A stretch of DNA of 25,329 nt from Ophiocordyceps camponoti-saundersi (nom. inval.) (GCA_003339415.1 PDHQ01000374.1:4231-29559); one strand, 5' to 3'. Counted from the stretch's first letter, positions 1 through 10,885 are shown. Numbers and translations: made by a program. Notes: a model not told the origin generated them from the sequence alone.

Positions 1-181
1 CGCTGTCGGCTGGCCCCTCCTGCCCGTCGCCCCCTCGTCTCGCTCTATGTCTGCTCGTCCCTTCCTCCCCCCCCCCTCCCCCCCCCCCCCTCCTCCTCTC
101 CCCCCCCCCCCCCCCCCCCTGCTCCTTCGCCCGTCCTCACCGCCGCTACTATCAGCCTTTCTTCACGCCCATCTGGCATCA
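1..181. other. CT-rich leader/promoter of the enolase-phosphatase gene
   Basis: Pyrimidine-dominated sequence with uninterrupted C runs at 78-90 (13 nt) and 100-119 (20 nt). The window starts here, so only part of the promoter is visible. An in-frame ATG at 47 would add a proline-only N-terminus, which is an artefact of the C runs; the conserved protein starts at 182. Confidence 0.6.
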
Positions 182-1080
182 ATGGATGCAGTCGACGTGC
201 TGCTCCTCGACATCGGTAGGAGCCGGATCCCCCCCCCCCCCTTTCTTCCGCTTCCTCCCTTCTCTTCTCTCCCTCCCTCCCTCCATCCCTCCCTCTAATG
301 TTCCGTCTGCAGAGGGCACCGTCTGCCCCGTCTCATTCGTCCACGACGTACTGGTACGTCGCGCTTAACCCTTGCAGAGCCCAGCTCAGGCTGACGTCGC
401 GTCCTCAGTTCCCTTACGCGCTCCATGTCCTCCCCGGCCACCTTCAGCACCACTGGGATAGCCCCGATTTTGCCAGCTATCGTCAGGCTTTCCCGCACCC
501 CTTTCGCGACGATCGAGACGCCTTCGAGACCCACGTCCGTGAATTGATGGCCAAAGATGTAAAGGAGCCTTATTTGAAAGCTCTGCAAGGCCATCTCTGG
601 CAGAAAGGTTATCAATCCGGCCAGCTCGAAGCCCCCGTCTTTCCCGATGTAGCTCCGTTCATCAAGGCCGCGCACGCCGCTGGCAAGACCATCATGATAT
701 ACTCGTCTGGCTCCGTTGCGGCCCAAGAGCTATTCTTCTCTCACACATCTGCCGAGCCCTCTGATCTGACCCCTTACATCTCCGCCTGGTTCGACACGGT
801 CAACGCAGGACCCAAGACGGAGACGTCGAGCTACGCAACCATACTAGCCTCTAGCCCGAACATTGCGCCCGCCCGCTGGCTCTTCCTCAGCGATAATATC
901 CGCGAAGTCAGCGCTGCCCTGGCGTCTGGCATGCGAAGCCTGCCCGTCGTGCGGCCGGGTAATGCCTCGCTGCCGCCAGATGACCCTTTGACCAAATTGG
1001 CCATCTGCAACTTCAGCCCCGAGTCTTTTAACCCTATCGAGCCTTCCCTCGCTTCGTTGCGAGACATGGACGGGCCTTGA
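182..1080 (+). CDS. UTR4: Enolase-phosphatase E1 (methionine salvage), 3 exons
   Basis: Predicted exons are 182-215, 313-353 and 409-1080, giving 248 aa. Splicing joins the first HAD motif across two introns: residues 8-16 read LLDIEGTVC, with D10 as the expected nucleophile and E12 two residues later, followed by FVHDVLFPYAL typical of E1. HAD motif II is YSSGS (123-127), the motif III lysine is K161 in GPKTETSS, and motif IV is FLSDN (184-188). By family knowledge the enzyme converts 2,3-diketo-5-methylthiopentyl-1-phosphate to the acireductone in cytosolic methionine salvage. Intron 1 (216-312) contains a 13-nt C run; intron 2 (354-408) has GTACGT, a CTGAC branch site and CAG. The length is usual for the family. 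The gene converges on the BMT2 gene, 317 bp away. The identification is firm. Confidence 0.95.
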
Positions 1081-1397
1081 AGCTTCGAAACCCTGTGTGG
1101 TCGCATGACACACCCAGGCTGAAACAAGTGATGCTCAAGTGATGCTCTGGAAGCTCTATCAAGGGTGGCAGGACCCTCGGCCCAGACCTCGGTAGTGACA
1201 TCCGGCCGTCGATCCGGATTTGTGGCGCACGGTCTGCCGCCCTTGTAGCGACTCAGAATAGGAACGACGCTATCCAGCCACTGACGACAAAACCGATGCG
1301 ACGTGGTCCAGGAGCCCGTCGCTGGTACCGAAGAAGAGAGACAATTTTTATCAGAGAGAGGGAAAAAAGAGGGAAAAAAAAATCCCGCGCAATTGTC
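1081..1397. other. Convergent intergenic region, no gene seen
   Basis: Shared 3' flank of the enolase-phosphatase (+) and BMT2 (-) genes. A-rich tracts near 1345-1382 could serve as 3'-end signals. I see no coding sequence or structured RNA. Confidence 0.5.
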
Positions 1398-2291
1398 TCA
1401 TAGTTCCCAATCTGCGCCTCTCGTCTCGAACGTGGCTGAGCTGTCCAATGTAATGACGAAGTTGTTTCTCGTACGCCCGGGGTTGACCTCGGTCTTGGTG
1501 AAGGTGACATGGGCTATTGCCACGTCGCGTCTCCGAGTCCACAAACTATACGCCAGCTTCTGCGTCATCTTCTCAGTGACGGACTCGTATCCAAGCATGT
1601 CCATAAGCTCCTTCAGCCTCGTCACCGTAAAGTAACGCGAATTGGTGACGCAGTTCCGCGGTAAAACGACGAAGAGACAAGGCAATGCACATGCCGTGGT
1701 GCTATCAGAGGAGTCCCCTTCGTCGAGACGCCGTAAGAAGGAGAGCGTCCGTGCAAGCATACGTCCCCGAGCGGCAGCGTCCGGCACATAGTTCAAAACG
1801 AGGCTGAGAGAAATGACGTCGAACCTATCCGCCTCCGACTCCGGCAGCGGACGCTCCATGAAGTCCTGCTGCAGAATCCCCGCCTCACGGCTTCCCAGAT
1901 CGATGCGCACCACGTCGAACAGTCCACTGACAGAGCAGGCGTTGCGCGTACTCAGTGCGCCCACCTCAAGCAAACGAAGTCTTCGCGCGACGCGCCCCGT
2001 CGAAAGCCAATCCACGAGAACCCTAGACGTGTCGCCGCCACGCTCTAGACTCTGGCCCTGAAGACTTGCTTCCTGATACCTCTCCAGCCCGCCCAGGGAG
2101 GCCAGCTCGGCCGAAGCCGCGGCTGCGGCTGCCCCGTCGCCCCTTTCTCGCGCCAGACGCCCTTTCTTCTCGAGCTGGTGATGGCGATTGATGACTTTGC
2201 GACTGGCTTTGCGTGACATTGCTCGTCTTGGCTTGCACGTGGGGGGCCGGCCGGCTTGGATGTTCGTGAGCCGCTTCGATCTGGTTCCCAT
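1398..2291 (-). CDS. BMT2: 25S rRNA adenine-N(1)-methyltransferase Bmt2
   Basis: Single-exon gene of 297 aa. The N-terminus (about 11-60) is basic: AGRPP, then SRKASRKVINRHHQLEKK, the usual start of Bmt2 proteins. The methyltransferase core follows: motif I LLEVGA (107-112), RIDLGS (129-134) as the acidic end of the second strand, QQDFMERPLP (141-150), DVISLSLVLNYVPD (158-171), and the motor strand LFVVLPRNCVTNSRYF (206-221). By family knowledge Bmt2 makes m1A2142 in 25S rRNA in the nucleolus using S-adenosylmethionine. It is divergent from the uL23 gene, so two ribosome-related genes share one promoter. The Ala run at 54-59 is ordinary low complexity. Confidence 0.93.
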   Translation of the reverse strand: MGTRSKRLTNIQAGRPPTCKPRRAMSRKASRKVINRHHQLEKKGRLARERGDGAAAAAASAELASLGGLERYQEASLQGQSLERGGDTSRVLVDWLSTGRVARRLRLLEVGALSTRNACSVSGLFDVVRIDLGSREAGILQQDFMERPLPESEADRFDVISLSLVLNYVPDAAARGRMLARTLSFLRRLDEGDSSDSTTACALPCLFVVLPRNCVTNSRYFTVTRLKELMDMLGYESVTEKMTQKLAYSLWTRRRDVAIAHVTFTKTEVNPGRTRNNFVITLDSSATFETRGADWEL

Positions 2292-2726
2292 TTTCGGAGG
2301 AGTCGTTGTAAGTTGAGAGATGAGACGAGTTATGACTTTCTCCCGTGGTCGATGATCGTCTCCTTTGGCTGCTAACTGAGGGCAGCGTCTAGAGGTAAAA
2401 GCCCGTCATCTTCTCGGGACAGGCTGTGCATCGTCTGAGGCTCAATTCAACGGCGGCGCATTCTGCGTATAATCTTACTCTTCCCTTCTACAGCGCTCGA
2501 GATGCGCCGGAGTCGCGAAGTTAGTCATTGATCACGTGATCAGTCACGTCCTACTCACCATTGCACGGTGGGGGGCCACTCTCTCGCAGCCCTAAGTAAG
2601 AAATTCCAACCCACAGAGCTCCCCAGCCCAAAAAGGGATACGGAAAAAAAAAGTCCGCCTTTCTCTTCCCATCATCACCAACCGACCAACTCACCGACCG
2701 CCCAGGCCGCGAACCCCGAAAGCGCA
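2292..2726. promoter_or_regulatory. Bidirectional promoter, BMT2 / RPL25
   Basis: 435 bp between two divergent start codons (BMT2 at 2291, RPL25 at 2727). It contains a perfect CACGTG-centred palindrome at 2529-2542. The 3' half is CA- and CT-rich, as expected of a ribosomal-protein gene leader. No TATA box stands out. That both genes use this region is inferred from the geometry. Confidence 0.6.
2529..2542. promoter_or_regulatory. 14-bp palindrome TGATCACGTGATCA (Cbf1-like E-box)
   Basis: Perfect palindrome centred on CACGTG with TCACGTGA flanks, which fits the RTCACRTG-type site bound by the bHLH factor Cbf1. Cbf1 acts at ribosomal-protein promoters in Candida albicans together with Tbf1. 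The site lies about 185 bp upstream of the RPL25 start. A partial GTCACGTC follows a few bases downstream. Factor identity is inferred. Confidence 0.55.
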
Positions 2727-3504
2727 ATGGCAGCCGGCAAGGAACCGACAACAAAAGGCAAAAAAGGTACGGGATCATCGTCGGCTTTCGCAGCTGGGTG
2801 GGCGAAGAAGATTGGGGGGCGAGGGAGGAAGGCGTGTTTCTTTTCGAGCGATGCATCAAGCAGCAGCAGATTTTGCGAGTTCTTTTCCTGAAAGAGCGCT
2901 TGCTGATGCGTAGTTCTCGCAGCCTCCTCCAAGGGCTCCAAGGGCTCTAAGCAGGCCAATGCCGCTGCCAAGGCTGCCCTCAAGGGCGTAAGTTGATTCA
3001 TCTGGCGAAAAACCGACGGATGACAATTAGCTGACGAAGAAGCGTTCAGTCGCATTCGCACAAGCAACGCAAAGTCCGACTGAGCACCTCCTTCCACCGA
3101 CCCAAGACGCTCGTCCTATCGAGGTCGCCCAAATACCCCCGGAAGTCGGTCCCGCATCTGCCTCGGCTTGATGAGCACAAGATCGTCATCCACCCTCTCA
3201 ACACGGAGAGCGCTATGAAGAAGATGGAGGAGAATAACACACTTGTCTTCATCGTTGATATTAAGGCCAACAAGGCCCAGATTAAGCAGGCGCTCAAGAA
3301 GCTGTACGACATCGACACCGTCAAGATCAACACCCTCATCCGGTATGTTTTTGGCACTCTCTGTTACCTTGTTTTTTTTGAAAACTCTTCAGGAAATTTC
3401 TGACATGCTGTGTCAGGCCTGATGGCTCCAAGAAGGCTTATGCCCGCCTGACCCCGGACGTTGACGCCTTGGATATTGCTGCCAATAAGCTGTCCTTGGT
3501 GTAG
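2727..3504 (+). CDS. RPL25: 60S ribosomal protein uL23 (L23a/L25), 4 exons
   Basis: Exons are 2727-2766, 2923-2987, 3050-3342 and 3417-3504, giving 161 aa. The spliced protein has a Lys/Ala-rich N-terminal extension, then [18 protein letters not shown] and [15 protein letters not shown]. The conserved uL23 core follows ([60 protein letters not shown]), ending [11 protein letters not shown]. It binds 25S rRNA domain III near the exit tunnel and is a docking point for SRP and other exit-site factors. Donors are GTACGG, GTAAGT and GTATGT; introns 2 and 3 have clear CTGAC branch sites. Intron 1 ends in two in-frame AGs (2913 and 2922); I used the second. The first would insert three residues. Exon 3 begins with Ser where many relatives have Val. 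Confidence 0.95.
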
Positions 3505-4211
3505 AGTTGCGGTGAATTTTGCCACCAATGGCTGCGTGGCATGGGCGCGACTCATCGGCGGGTGGACTAAACGGCATACACTGGTGTTCTTTCAAGTACA
3601 GGTCATCAACCAATATGACCGTTGAGACGTTAACCTCCTGAACCTGCAATCGCACCCTGCTTGTGTTGTAGCTCTCAATCATTCCATCCACTGCAATCGC
3701 TAGCGATTCTCAAGAGAGAGAGTTTGAACCGCTGGCATATGTATCTGGATCCAAAGACCTTGGCTCTCTAGGTATTCAAGGAAGCGTATCTGACGATTCT
3801 TTCCTGTTCCTTCGTGAAGAGACTGAGGCATATGGTGTTATTGGACATCACGTCTTCGCTTTGCCGTAACATTCGTTGCCGCTACGTAGGTGATCATGAA
3901 CTGCGGCATCGCAAAACCTGCACGACCTCGCTACATCGTGAGTCAGACGATACATCGAGCCCTGAGCTTCATTCGACCTCGAGATCCTTGGCAACAGCCC
4001 AAGTTTTCAACGTATATTTCGTACGCTCGTACTCTTAGTACTACCATCGTTAACTATAACTCGTTCAATGACTCATCCAAAACCCTCGCTCAAGGACGAT
4101 CCCAAGCCGTTCGCGCGCCCATGTTGTATGTATGATGCCGGCCTACCTGGGTACCTCCCTACCCAAGGAGGCAGGCAGTCATAGCAGGCGCCCAGCTTCC
4201 GGAATCGCGGC
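3505..4211. other. Convergent intergenic region, no gene seen
   Basis: About 700 bp between the RPL25 stop and the CorA-like stop. Short open frames exist on both strands but show no recognisable motif or splice-linked continuation. A short GA run occurs near 3713-3722. Confidence 0.5.
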
Positions 4212-6112
4212 TCAGATGTACCGCTTCCATCTAGCCCAGCCCAGGATGAGCGAGCAGACGAGGATCATGCAGGCAATGATGCCGAAGAAGGGCTCCAGTC
4301 TTTCCGAGTGCTGGAAAGGGACCGGTACGTTCATGCCGAAGACGCCGCTGATCAGGTTCAACGGCACCAGGACCGAGGCGAGGAACGTGATCTTGCTCAG
4401 GACGCGGTTCGTGTCGGTGCCCTGCGAGATATTGTTAATGGACAGGGTCGCCAAGTAATTGCTGTGCGCCCGGGATAGCATCTTCTCGAAGTGGCCCAAA
4501 TTCGTCGCCATGGTCACGACGTGATCCTGGATGTCGCCAAGGTACATGCCGATGTCCATATGCGGCGTCACCTGGTAGTTTTCGTTGCAGCGCTTGGTGA
4601 AGCCGCGTAGGACGTCGGCTTTACCACCCAGCAGTCGCAGCAGGGCCATGCAGTTCTTCCGAACTCGACCTATGGTGCGCAGAAACGAGCTCGAGTCATC
4701 ATACCGCATGACGAACACTTCATCTTCAATAGCGTCGGCCTCGAGCTCAAGAGTCCGGATGACCGGGGCAAAGGAGTCTACGATGTTGTCGCTGCAGGCA
4801 CAGAGATGTCGTCAGTCCACGAAACGAAACGGTGAAGCCCGGGCGCAAGGCAGAGAGCATACATTAAAGCATAGCAGATCCAGTCGCTGCTCAGAGAAAC
4901 GTATTCCTTCAAGGCAGTAATTCTTTTCCGCACCTGAGACGCATGCGAGTTGGGGCGGAAGCTGAAGCTCAGAGTGCCCTCCCGAAAGACAAGCACATAA
5001 ATATTGAAGGGCTCATACTCGATGCCATCAGGCTCGTTAATAACGTTGAAGGACCGGAAGCAGGCGAAATAGTAGGACTGGAAAAGCTCAATCTTCTCCC
5101 GGGCCTCTTGGGTGATGATGTCCTCGATTGTTAGCGGATGGACTCCGAACGCCTTGCATATCCCCTGAACCTCCTCCTTCAATGCATGGTTAATATTTAG
5201 CCACCAGACTCCGTCGGCCTCGTCTTCAGGAAGCTCGAAAAGGCCGCGAATGTCTTCCCCGGGCAGGACAAGGTCGCCCAACTCTGCTGCGTGGATTGTC
5301 GATTCCCAAGCAGAAGAGAAGAAACTGAAGCGATTCTTGTCGACGAAGTGAGTAGTCGCAGGCTTGACGGTTGCTTCGGCAGACGCCTTCTCATTGGATA
5401 CCGATTCTTCGGAAGGCATATCCAAGATGTCTCCATCACTGGTAGCCATCTGGGTGCGGCGACCCTCCTGCTGCGGAGCACGTAAATCGTCAAACACTTC
5501 CACGGGTGGTTGATGTTTATCATCCTGGACAGCTCGTTCTGCGTTGATGAAGCTTTCGAGATAGTCAAAATCAATTCGAAGCTCGTGGTTCCGAGGATCC
5601 TCCTTCAAGGGGAGAAAGACATTTTCCTCCGCCTCTTCGTTCTTCCGCAAGCTTCCGGCATCGTTCTCTATCGTACGAGACTTGCTGCGAAGGCTCCGGC
5701 GGCTGGAGACAGAAATGGCACGGCCCGGGCCTTCATCGAGCTCATTCTTGGGCTCGGAGAAGGAAAGGTCGCGCTCCCTCCGACGAGCCTGGGCAAATGC
5801 TTTCACCGAATTCGGCGGAGATGAGTGTCGCACATCATTTGGCGTGTCCGCCGTAGTGGTGCGGCGACCATGGCGTATGCATGTAGGTACCTCCAGAGCT
5901 TCCTCATCGATAACTGCCTCCTCAAAATCGCGGACTCGTATGCAGGAATGGTTTGCGTCGCCTTCAAGTTGGCAAACACCATAGAGGGAGTCAAAGGTTC
6001 CCCTGCGCGGACGCTCGTTGCGTGGGCCAACAACAGATAAGTGCCGATGGTCGTCAAGCTCCGGCACCGGGGTATCGTAACCCGCGTCCGTTGTGCCGTC
6101 CTGCTCAGACAT
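4212..6112 (-). CDS. CorA-family Mg2+/divalent metal transporter (Mnr2/Alr type), 2 exons
   Basis: Exons are 6112-4863 and 4791-4212; the intron 4792-4862 has GTATGC, a CTGAC branch site and CAG. The product is 609 aa. The first roughly 260 residues are acidic/basic, Ser- and Arg-rich and look disordered. A CorA cytosolic domain follows: WWLNINHALKEEVQGICKAF, HPLTIEDIITQEAREKIELF and YYFACFRSF, typical of the fungal branch. The C-terminus has two membrane segments (about 550-569 and 584-603). The diagnostic GMN motif (569-571) ends the first one, as expected for the pore. By family knowledge these proteins move Mg2+ across the vacuolar (Mnr2) or plasma (Alr1/2) membrane. Which one this is cannot be settled from sequence; it is shorter than yeast Alr1 or Mnr2. 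Confidence 0.9.
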
Positions 6113-7212
6113 TTTTGGTAACTATGTCGTAACGACTGTAACTTCAGAACCGTTATCTTCGGCAACCCGCCCAATGAGGACGATATCGTAAAGTCTCTCC
6201 GTCCGGCCGTCCCAAGACAAGCAGCGGCCAATTAGGGGTAGCAGATCATAGCTTGTCGAACGATGACCATTGCGAGCTCAAGATGTTATGAAACTCGAGT
6301 TCGCACCCGGCGCGGCAGAGACGCGCCGAGCACTAAGCGAAATACAAACCGCAACGAAGGCGTGGAACTGGCCCTGACTGAGGCAAGCGGTCACCGGGAT
6401 TGAGCTTCGTGTAAGGCGACGGAACCCCCAGTTATGGAGGATTCTTGTTGACTCCGCTGTAGACCCAAAAGCCAGGGCCGACGAGCGAAGAGCTTGTTGG
6501 GTTGTCGTCGGTGGCGTGTAGAGCCAACTTGAAGACTTGACCGGGTCCGGAGAGTTGAGCCGGGGGTGGTTGGCCAGGGTGAGTTCCCGCAGATTCGTTG
6601 TATATAACGGCCGAGGAACTCAAAGAGGACGATGTTTGATAGTTGGCCGGAGGCAAGCAGGAAGAAAAGGAGGACAGAGAAGAGAGGAGAAGGCAAAAGG
6701 AAAGAAAAAGAGGGGTCGTTGCTGCGGTAAGGTCGGCAAAAGCATATGATCGCCAAAGGCCTTTCGCTCGCTCGGTTCTAATGTTTTTGGTCCGGCGAAA
6801 CTGTGGGTGTTTTTTTTATTTCCTTCCTTTGCTGTCTCCACCGCGAGACTCGGCGCACTGTGGATCTCCGCCCATAACAGACTGGGACTCCGCGGGCCGG
6901 CAAGTGGATAGTGTGCTTATACAGTTGATATAGCTTGTTGTTGACACTGTATATATCCACCTTTTGTGCAACCACGGTCGCGTCATCTGACTAAGCCTGC
7001 TGATGTCTTATCTGACATCAACAGCGATGGCAGCAGCTACCCTAGGCACACCGCAATCACGACACCTCACAAGTAACACGTATATACTCATACACACATA
7101 CAAATCGTCAACCACCAACACTGGCCTCATCCGCAAGCGCTCAATTCCATCTCTCGCCATAACGCCAGGAACTTGAACGGACAGGCCAGGCACCGAGTGG
7201 GGCCATTTCAAA
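6113..7212. other. Divergent intergenic region between the CorA-like gene and SPC1
   Basis: 1.1 kb serving as upstream sequence for both flanking genes. It holds an A/G-rich stretch at about 6655-6715, a TATATAA at 6601-6607 too far from either start to assign, and a poly-T at 6810-6817. The small frames here carry no conserved motif. Confidence 0.5.
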
Positions 7213-7603
7213 ATGGCTGAGAAAGTGCTCGACAAACTTCGCCTCGTTGTGGACGGGCCCATCGTACGACTTTCGTTGAGACACTGCTTCGACCTCGAAT
7301 TTTGCTGACGCCTCCACCGTAGGATTTCGAAGGTCAGCGGCGAGCTGAAGGATTTGCCACGCTTCTTCTCGCCGTCTCTGGGGTACCGAGCCCCGTCTCC
7401 GCGCATCAATGCAGTCGGCTAACCACTTCACCACGTATTCAAAGCTGCTGGCCTTCAACATCGGCTACCACTACCAGGACATTCAAAAGGCTGTTTATAT
7501 CGGACTCGGAGGCACGCTTCTAACTTTTCTCGTCGTGGTGCCGCCATGGCCATTCTACAACAAAAATCCAGTCAGATGGCTACCGGCCGGCACAGGGTTA
7601 TGA
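7213..7603 (+). CDS. SPC1: Signal peptidase complex subunit 1 (SPCS1/Spc12 family), 3 exons
   Basis: Exons are 7213-7263, 7323-7382 and 7445-7603, giving 89 aa. The product begins MAEKVLDKLRLVVDGPI and continues into the family signature DFEGQRRAE (18-26). Two membrane hairpin segments follow (about 28-46 and 53-70), separated by YQDIQKA. The C-terminus carries the highly conserved LTFLVVVPPWPFYNKNPVRW (63-82). Intron 1 (7264-7322) has GTACGA, CTGAC and TAG; intron 2 (7383-7444) has GTACCG, CTAAC and AAG. By family knowledge Spc1 is a small non-catalytic ER subunit that helps exclude transmembrane segments from signal peptidase. The third exon alone looks like an orphan frame; the DFEGQ exon makes the assignment secure. 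Its stop faces that of RBX1. Confidence 0.95.
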
Positions 7604-7765
7604 TAAAGGGCACCAGACAATAGATTGTTCGCCCACAGGCAGTAAGACTGACCGGGCGACGCGTCAGAAGGCGGCGAAGATGGTATCGCTAGTGACTTGG
7701 CCCGCCGAAGCCCTCCGCCTCTGCAAGGATTGGACATATATGTACAAGTCGGGCGGAAAAGCTCA

Positions 7766-8290
<525 letters not shown>

Positions 8291-10152
8291 GACGGGGACC
8301 GGAGGAGTACCGATAAGTGGTTTTGTGGCCTCAAAATGAGAATCAAGGCGTCGAAGTGATGACGAGACGTTAAATTAAAGAGCTAGAGTTGTAGATGAAC
8401 TGTACAGCATTTTGGTGAAGCTTGAACCGTTCGATGCCTCAGTGCTTTCTTGCTTCCTCGACCTCTCGCAAACAGGCAGGCGGTGAAATGTGAAGCTGAC
8501 TAACCCGGAATAGTAGCTCATGACTAAGCCAGTATATGCTAACTCGACGACTCCTTTCTTGATGAACTGAGATGGGCGTGCAGTCCAGTCTGGTCAGATG
8601 TCCTACCACTTTTCCCTCAACGACACGCTTCTGTCTGGTGAATTCAATATATAAAACTGAAGAGTCCCGCGAGGAACTTCTGCTAGGGCTCTCGCGAGAC
8701 TGTCATTTTGAAAGTCTAGATGCGTTCTCACTAAGCAGGCTTTCTCATCTTGACACTACTTATCTAACGTGGATCATGAGTCGAGGGACTCGAGCTTCCC
8801 TTGAGGAGTGGAAGCCGGTTGTATGAGAGCAGACTATCCCTTCGAGCTGCCACTTGGGAATATAAGATCCGCTAGGGCACCCGTCGCAAGCCCGTACCGA
8901 TCAGTAATGACAAGGCAGAGGGGCTCAAGTCTGCGCCGTTCAGCCTGCTCAGACGACGCAGGCGCTACGGCCGCCATAAACGTGTCATATGGCCCAGATA
9001 AGGGCGCAGTAGAAAGCTGTCACCTCGTGATACACACATGTCGTAACACACATACATTCATACGTGGCCGCCAACTCCCTCGACTCCACTTGACGCCGAC
9101 GCAAGGGCAATGTTTCGGCCGATGCCGTTGCTCCTCACGCGTCGTAACGGCGTCTTCGGAGGGTTGCCGATCATATTACAGCGGAGAAGCCCTCCAGTTT
9201 CTGTCTCGAACGAAATGCAACGCTCCCCATAGTCCATCTCCGTGTTGCGCGACAGTCGCTTGGCATCCTTCCGCGGAGGTAACCGAATTCAGGAAGTGGC
9301 ATTTGCACCGACAGCGGGTTTACCCCATTGGATGAGGTCGGGCACACGCGACTTGCCCTAGAGGTCTATATCAAGACGCTGATGAAGGCATAGCCGGACC
9401 AGCCTGTTAGGATCTGGCTCGTCCCCAAGTCGGGTGAAGGACGGGATATCGCAATATACCTGACATGTGCCACCGCGTAATTGTCGAACGTCCAACAGTA
9501 GCGACGCTTCTCTCGTATGACATGAGATACATGGCTCGTTCTGACCGCATCCATGCTCAAAGGCAGAGATGGAGTCAGAGGCATGAACGTGATTTGGGCC
9601 CAGCCACGTTTAGGTAGAGATATCTACATGGGTGGTTAGGTGAAGGAAGCCAGCAGAAGAGTGAGGATATATGTACTTACCTTGATACTTCAAGCAGGCA
9701 CTGAACTTGTAAGACTGCATTATTGTGATGGTAATAAGGGCCAGATAGTAGCGACGTTGGTCTGAAATACCACCGGTCCGATCAGCAACCGATCTACGTA
9801 GCTCCGTAGCTGGGCTGGGCTACGAATCCCGGTGACGCCGATTCTACCGGTGACCTCCGGCACGCATCAGATCCTCTCATCTCTGTATGTATCCATGAAG
9901 ACGCCGGTGGGGAAAAGTCAGGCTGGATGCTGAAACGGCCTACGAAGTTCAGACAGCCGGTAACACAGCACAGCTTACACTTCCTCTTTGAAGCTTCGTA
10001 GCCTCGCTTCTATGGATGAACAGAGGAAAGGCGCCTTGCATTCCCAGACTAATCACCAACAGTAGCAAGCAGCATACAGGGTACACGAGGTGACTGTAGG
10101 TTAGCAGGTAAGTTAGATGAGATCATCCGTGGCTCGAGCAATGCATGTTCGT

Positions 10153-10176
10153 ATGTATGTATGCACATACATACAT
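10153..10176. repeat. Perfect 11-bp inverted repeat (ATGTATGTATG-CA-CATACATACAT)
   Basis: Two 11-bp arms separated by 2 bp, built from TATG/CATA units. It could extrude as a hairpin. Related CATA repeats recur near 17710-17726. Function unknown. Confidence 0.8.
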
Positions 10177-10660
10177 GTATGTTGCGCGGTTGGGTTGCAA
10201 CCCACCTGATCGTGGCGGTCAAGCCTCAAAACTTTGTGGTGAGGTCATCGTTCTATAAGTTCAGATCGATCTTATAAGCTTGAACATGAATCAGTAATCA
10301 AAGAGAGGGGGCTTCGAAGACCAGTTCCGTGATATCTCATGTCAATCACCATGTTACATTGTATGTTGGTCGTCGTTGTCAAAGTTGACTGAAGGGGAAA
10401 CTGATGGAGAGTGAGAGAACCTACCCGTAGCCTGTAGGGACTGAGGCTCGGGTGTTCCTCGCCTAAAAAGTCCATCCTCCTCATAAGGGGAAGGGGTTGT
10501 TGTCAGGCGCGCGCCAGCCTCGGGCCTCTGCTTACAAGTTATAACTGCCGCCGCCCCGCTTTTTCCTTTTACGATACTGGTCAAAGTCAATCAACAACCC
10601 GCCTCCCTTGGCCAAATCCAACAACCAACCTACCTAACCTGTAGCGAATTACCCGTTTTC

Positions 10661-10717
10661 TCCCATCCCATCCCATCCCATCCCATCATCACTCACACAC
10701 ACACACACACACACACA
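10661..10717 (+). repeat. TCCCA pentamer repeat followed by CA dinucleotide repeat
   Basis: About five TCCCA units followed by roughly twelve CA/AC units, in the probable promoter or 5' leader of the downstream decapping-cofactor gene. Confidence 0.85.
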
Positions 10718-10765
10718 TCCATCCATCTCAACACTCTTCGAATTCCGGTCAGCCTCGACCGCAAA

Positions 10766-10885
10766 ATGGGCATGTCAAGGTCTTTCGCAACATCCTCGCC
10801 CTCCATCGCCCGCACGCCCCCCTCATCGAGACCCGAAACGCCCGTCCATCACGATCAACGCGTCTGCCAGCCTCCTCGCCCCTGA
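10766..10885 (+). other. Upstream ORF (39 aa) or frameshifted N-terminal exon of the decapping cofactor
   Basis: An ATG in good context (GCAAAATGG) opens a 39-codon frame ending 68 bp before the main ATG at 10954. Its peptide starts MGMSRSFATSSPSIARTPPS and continues Ser/Pro-rich, in the same style as the main protein. The frame of the main protein is itself open upstream of 10954, reading SSPLKRAARKREREQGRGG just ahead of it. It may be a regulatory uORF, or the true N-terminus separated by a one-base frameshift. No GT-AG intron bridging the two was seen. Confidence 0.45.

Larger units (their letters stand above)
8291..10765. other. Gene-poor interval of about 2.5 kb, no gene recognised
   Basis: It starts as RBX1 upstream sequence and ends as the leader of the decapping-cofactor gene. 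An open frame at 8808-9335 (+, 175 aa) has no domain-like pattern, and none of 60 codons or more lies between 9585 and 10271. A TATG/CATA inverted repeat is at 10153-10176, a TCCCA pentamer repeat at about 10661-10686 and a CA repeat at about 10692-10717. I checked for tRNA TPsiC-arm motifs and found none convincing. Confidence 0.5.

Noticed and set aside
47..181. Upstream in-frame ATG of the enolase-phosphatase giving a poly-Pro N-terminus
   Set aside because: It encodes only the translated C runs; family proteins begin close to the DIEGT motif, which fits the ATG at 182.
7141..7461. 106-aa minus-strand frame opposite SPC1
   Set aside because: It is antisense to the exons that encode the conserved DFEGQ region of SPC1.
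8572..8826. 84-aa open frame on the plus strand
   Set aside because: No recognisable motif and no supporting context; probably chance.
8808..9335. 175-aa open frame on the plus strand
   Set aside because: No domain-like pattern, hydrophobic periodicity or splice-linked continuation; the composition looks like translated non-coding DNA.
9795..9840. Possible tRNA because of GGGCTACGAATCCCGG
   Set aside because: It is not a proper TPsiC arm (lacks GTTCRA), and no acceptor or anticodon stems could be paired around it.
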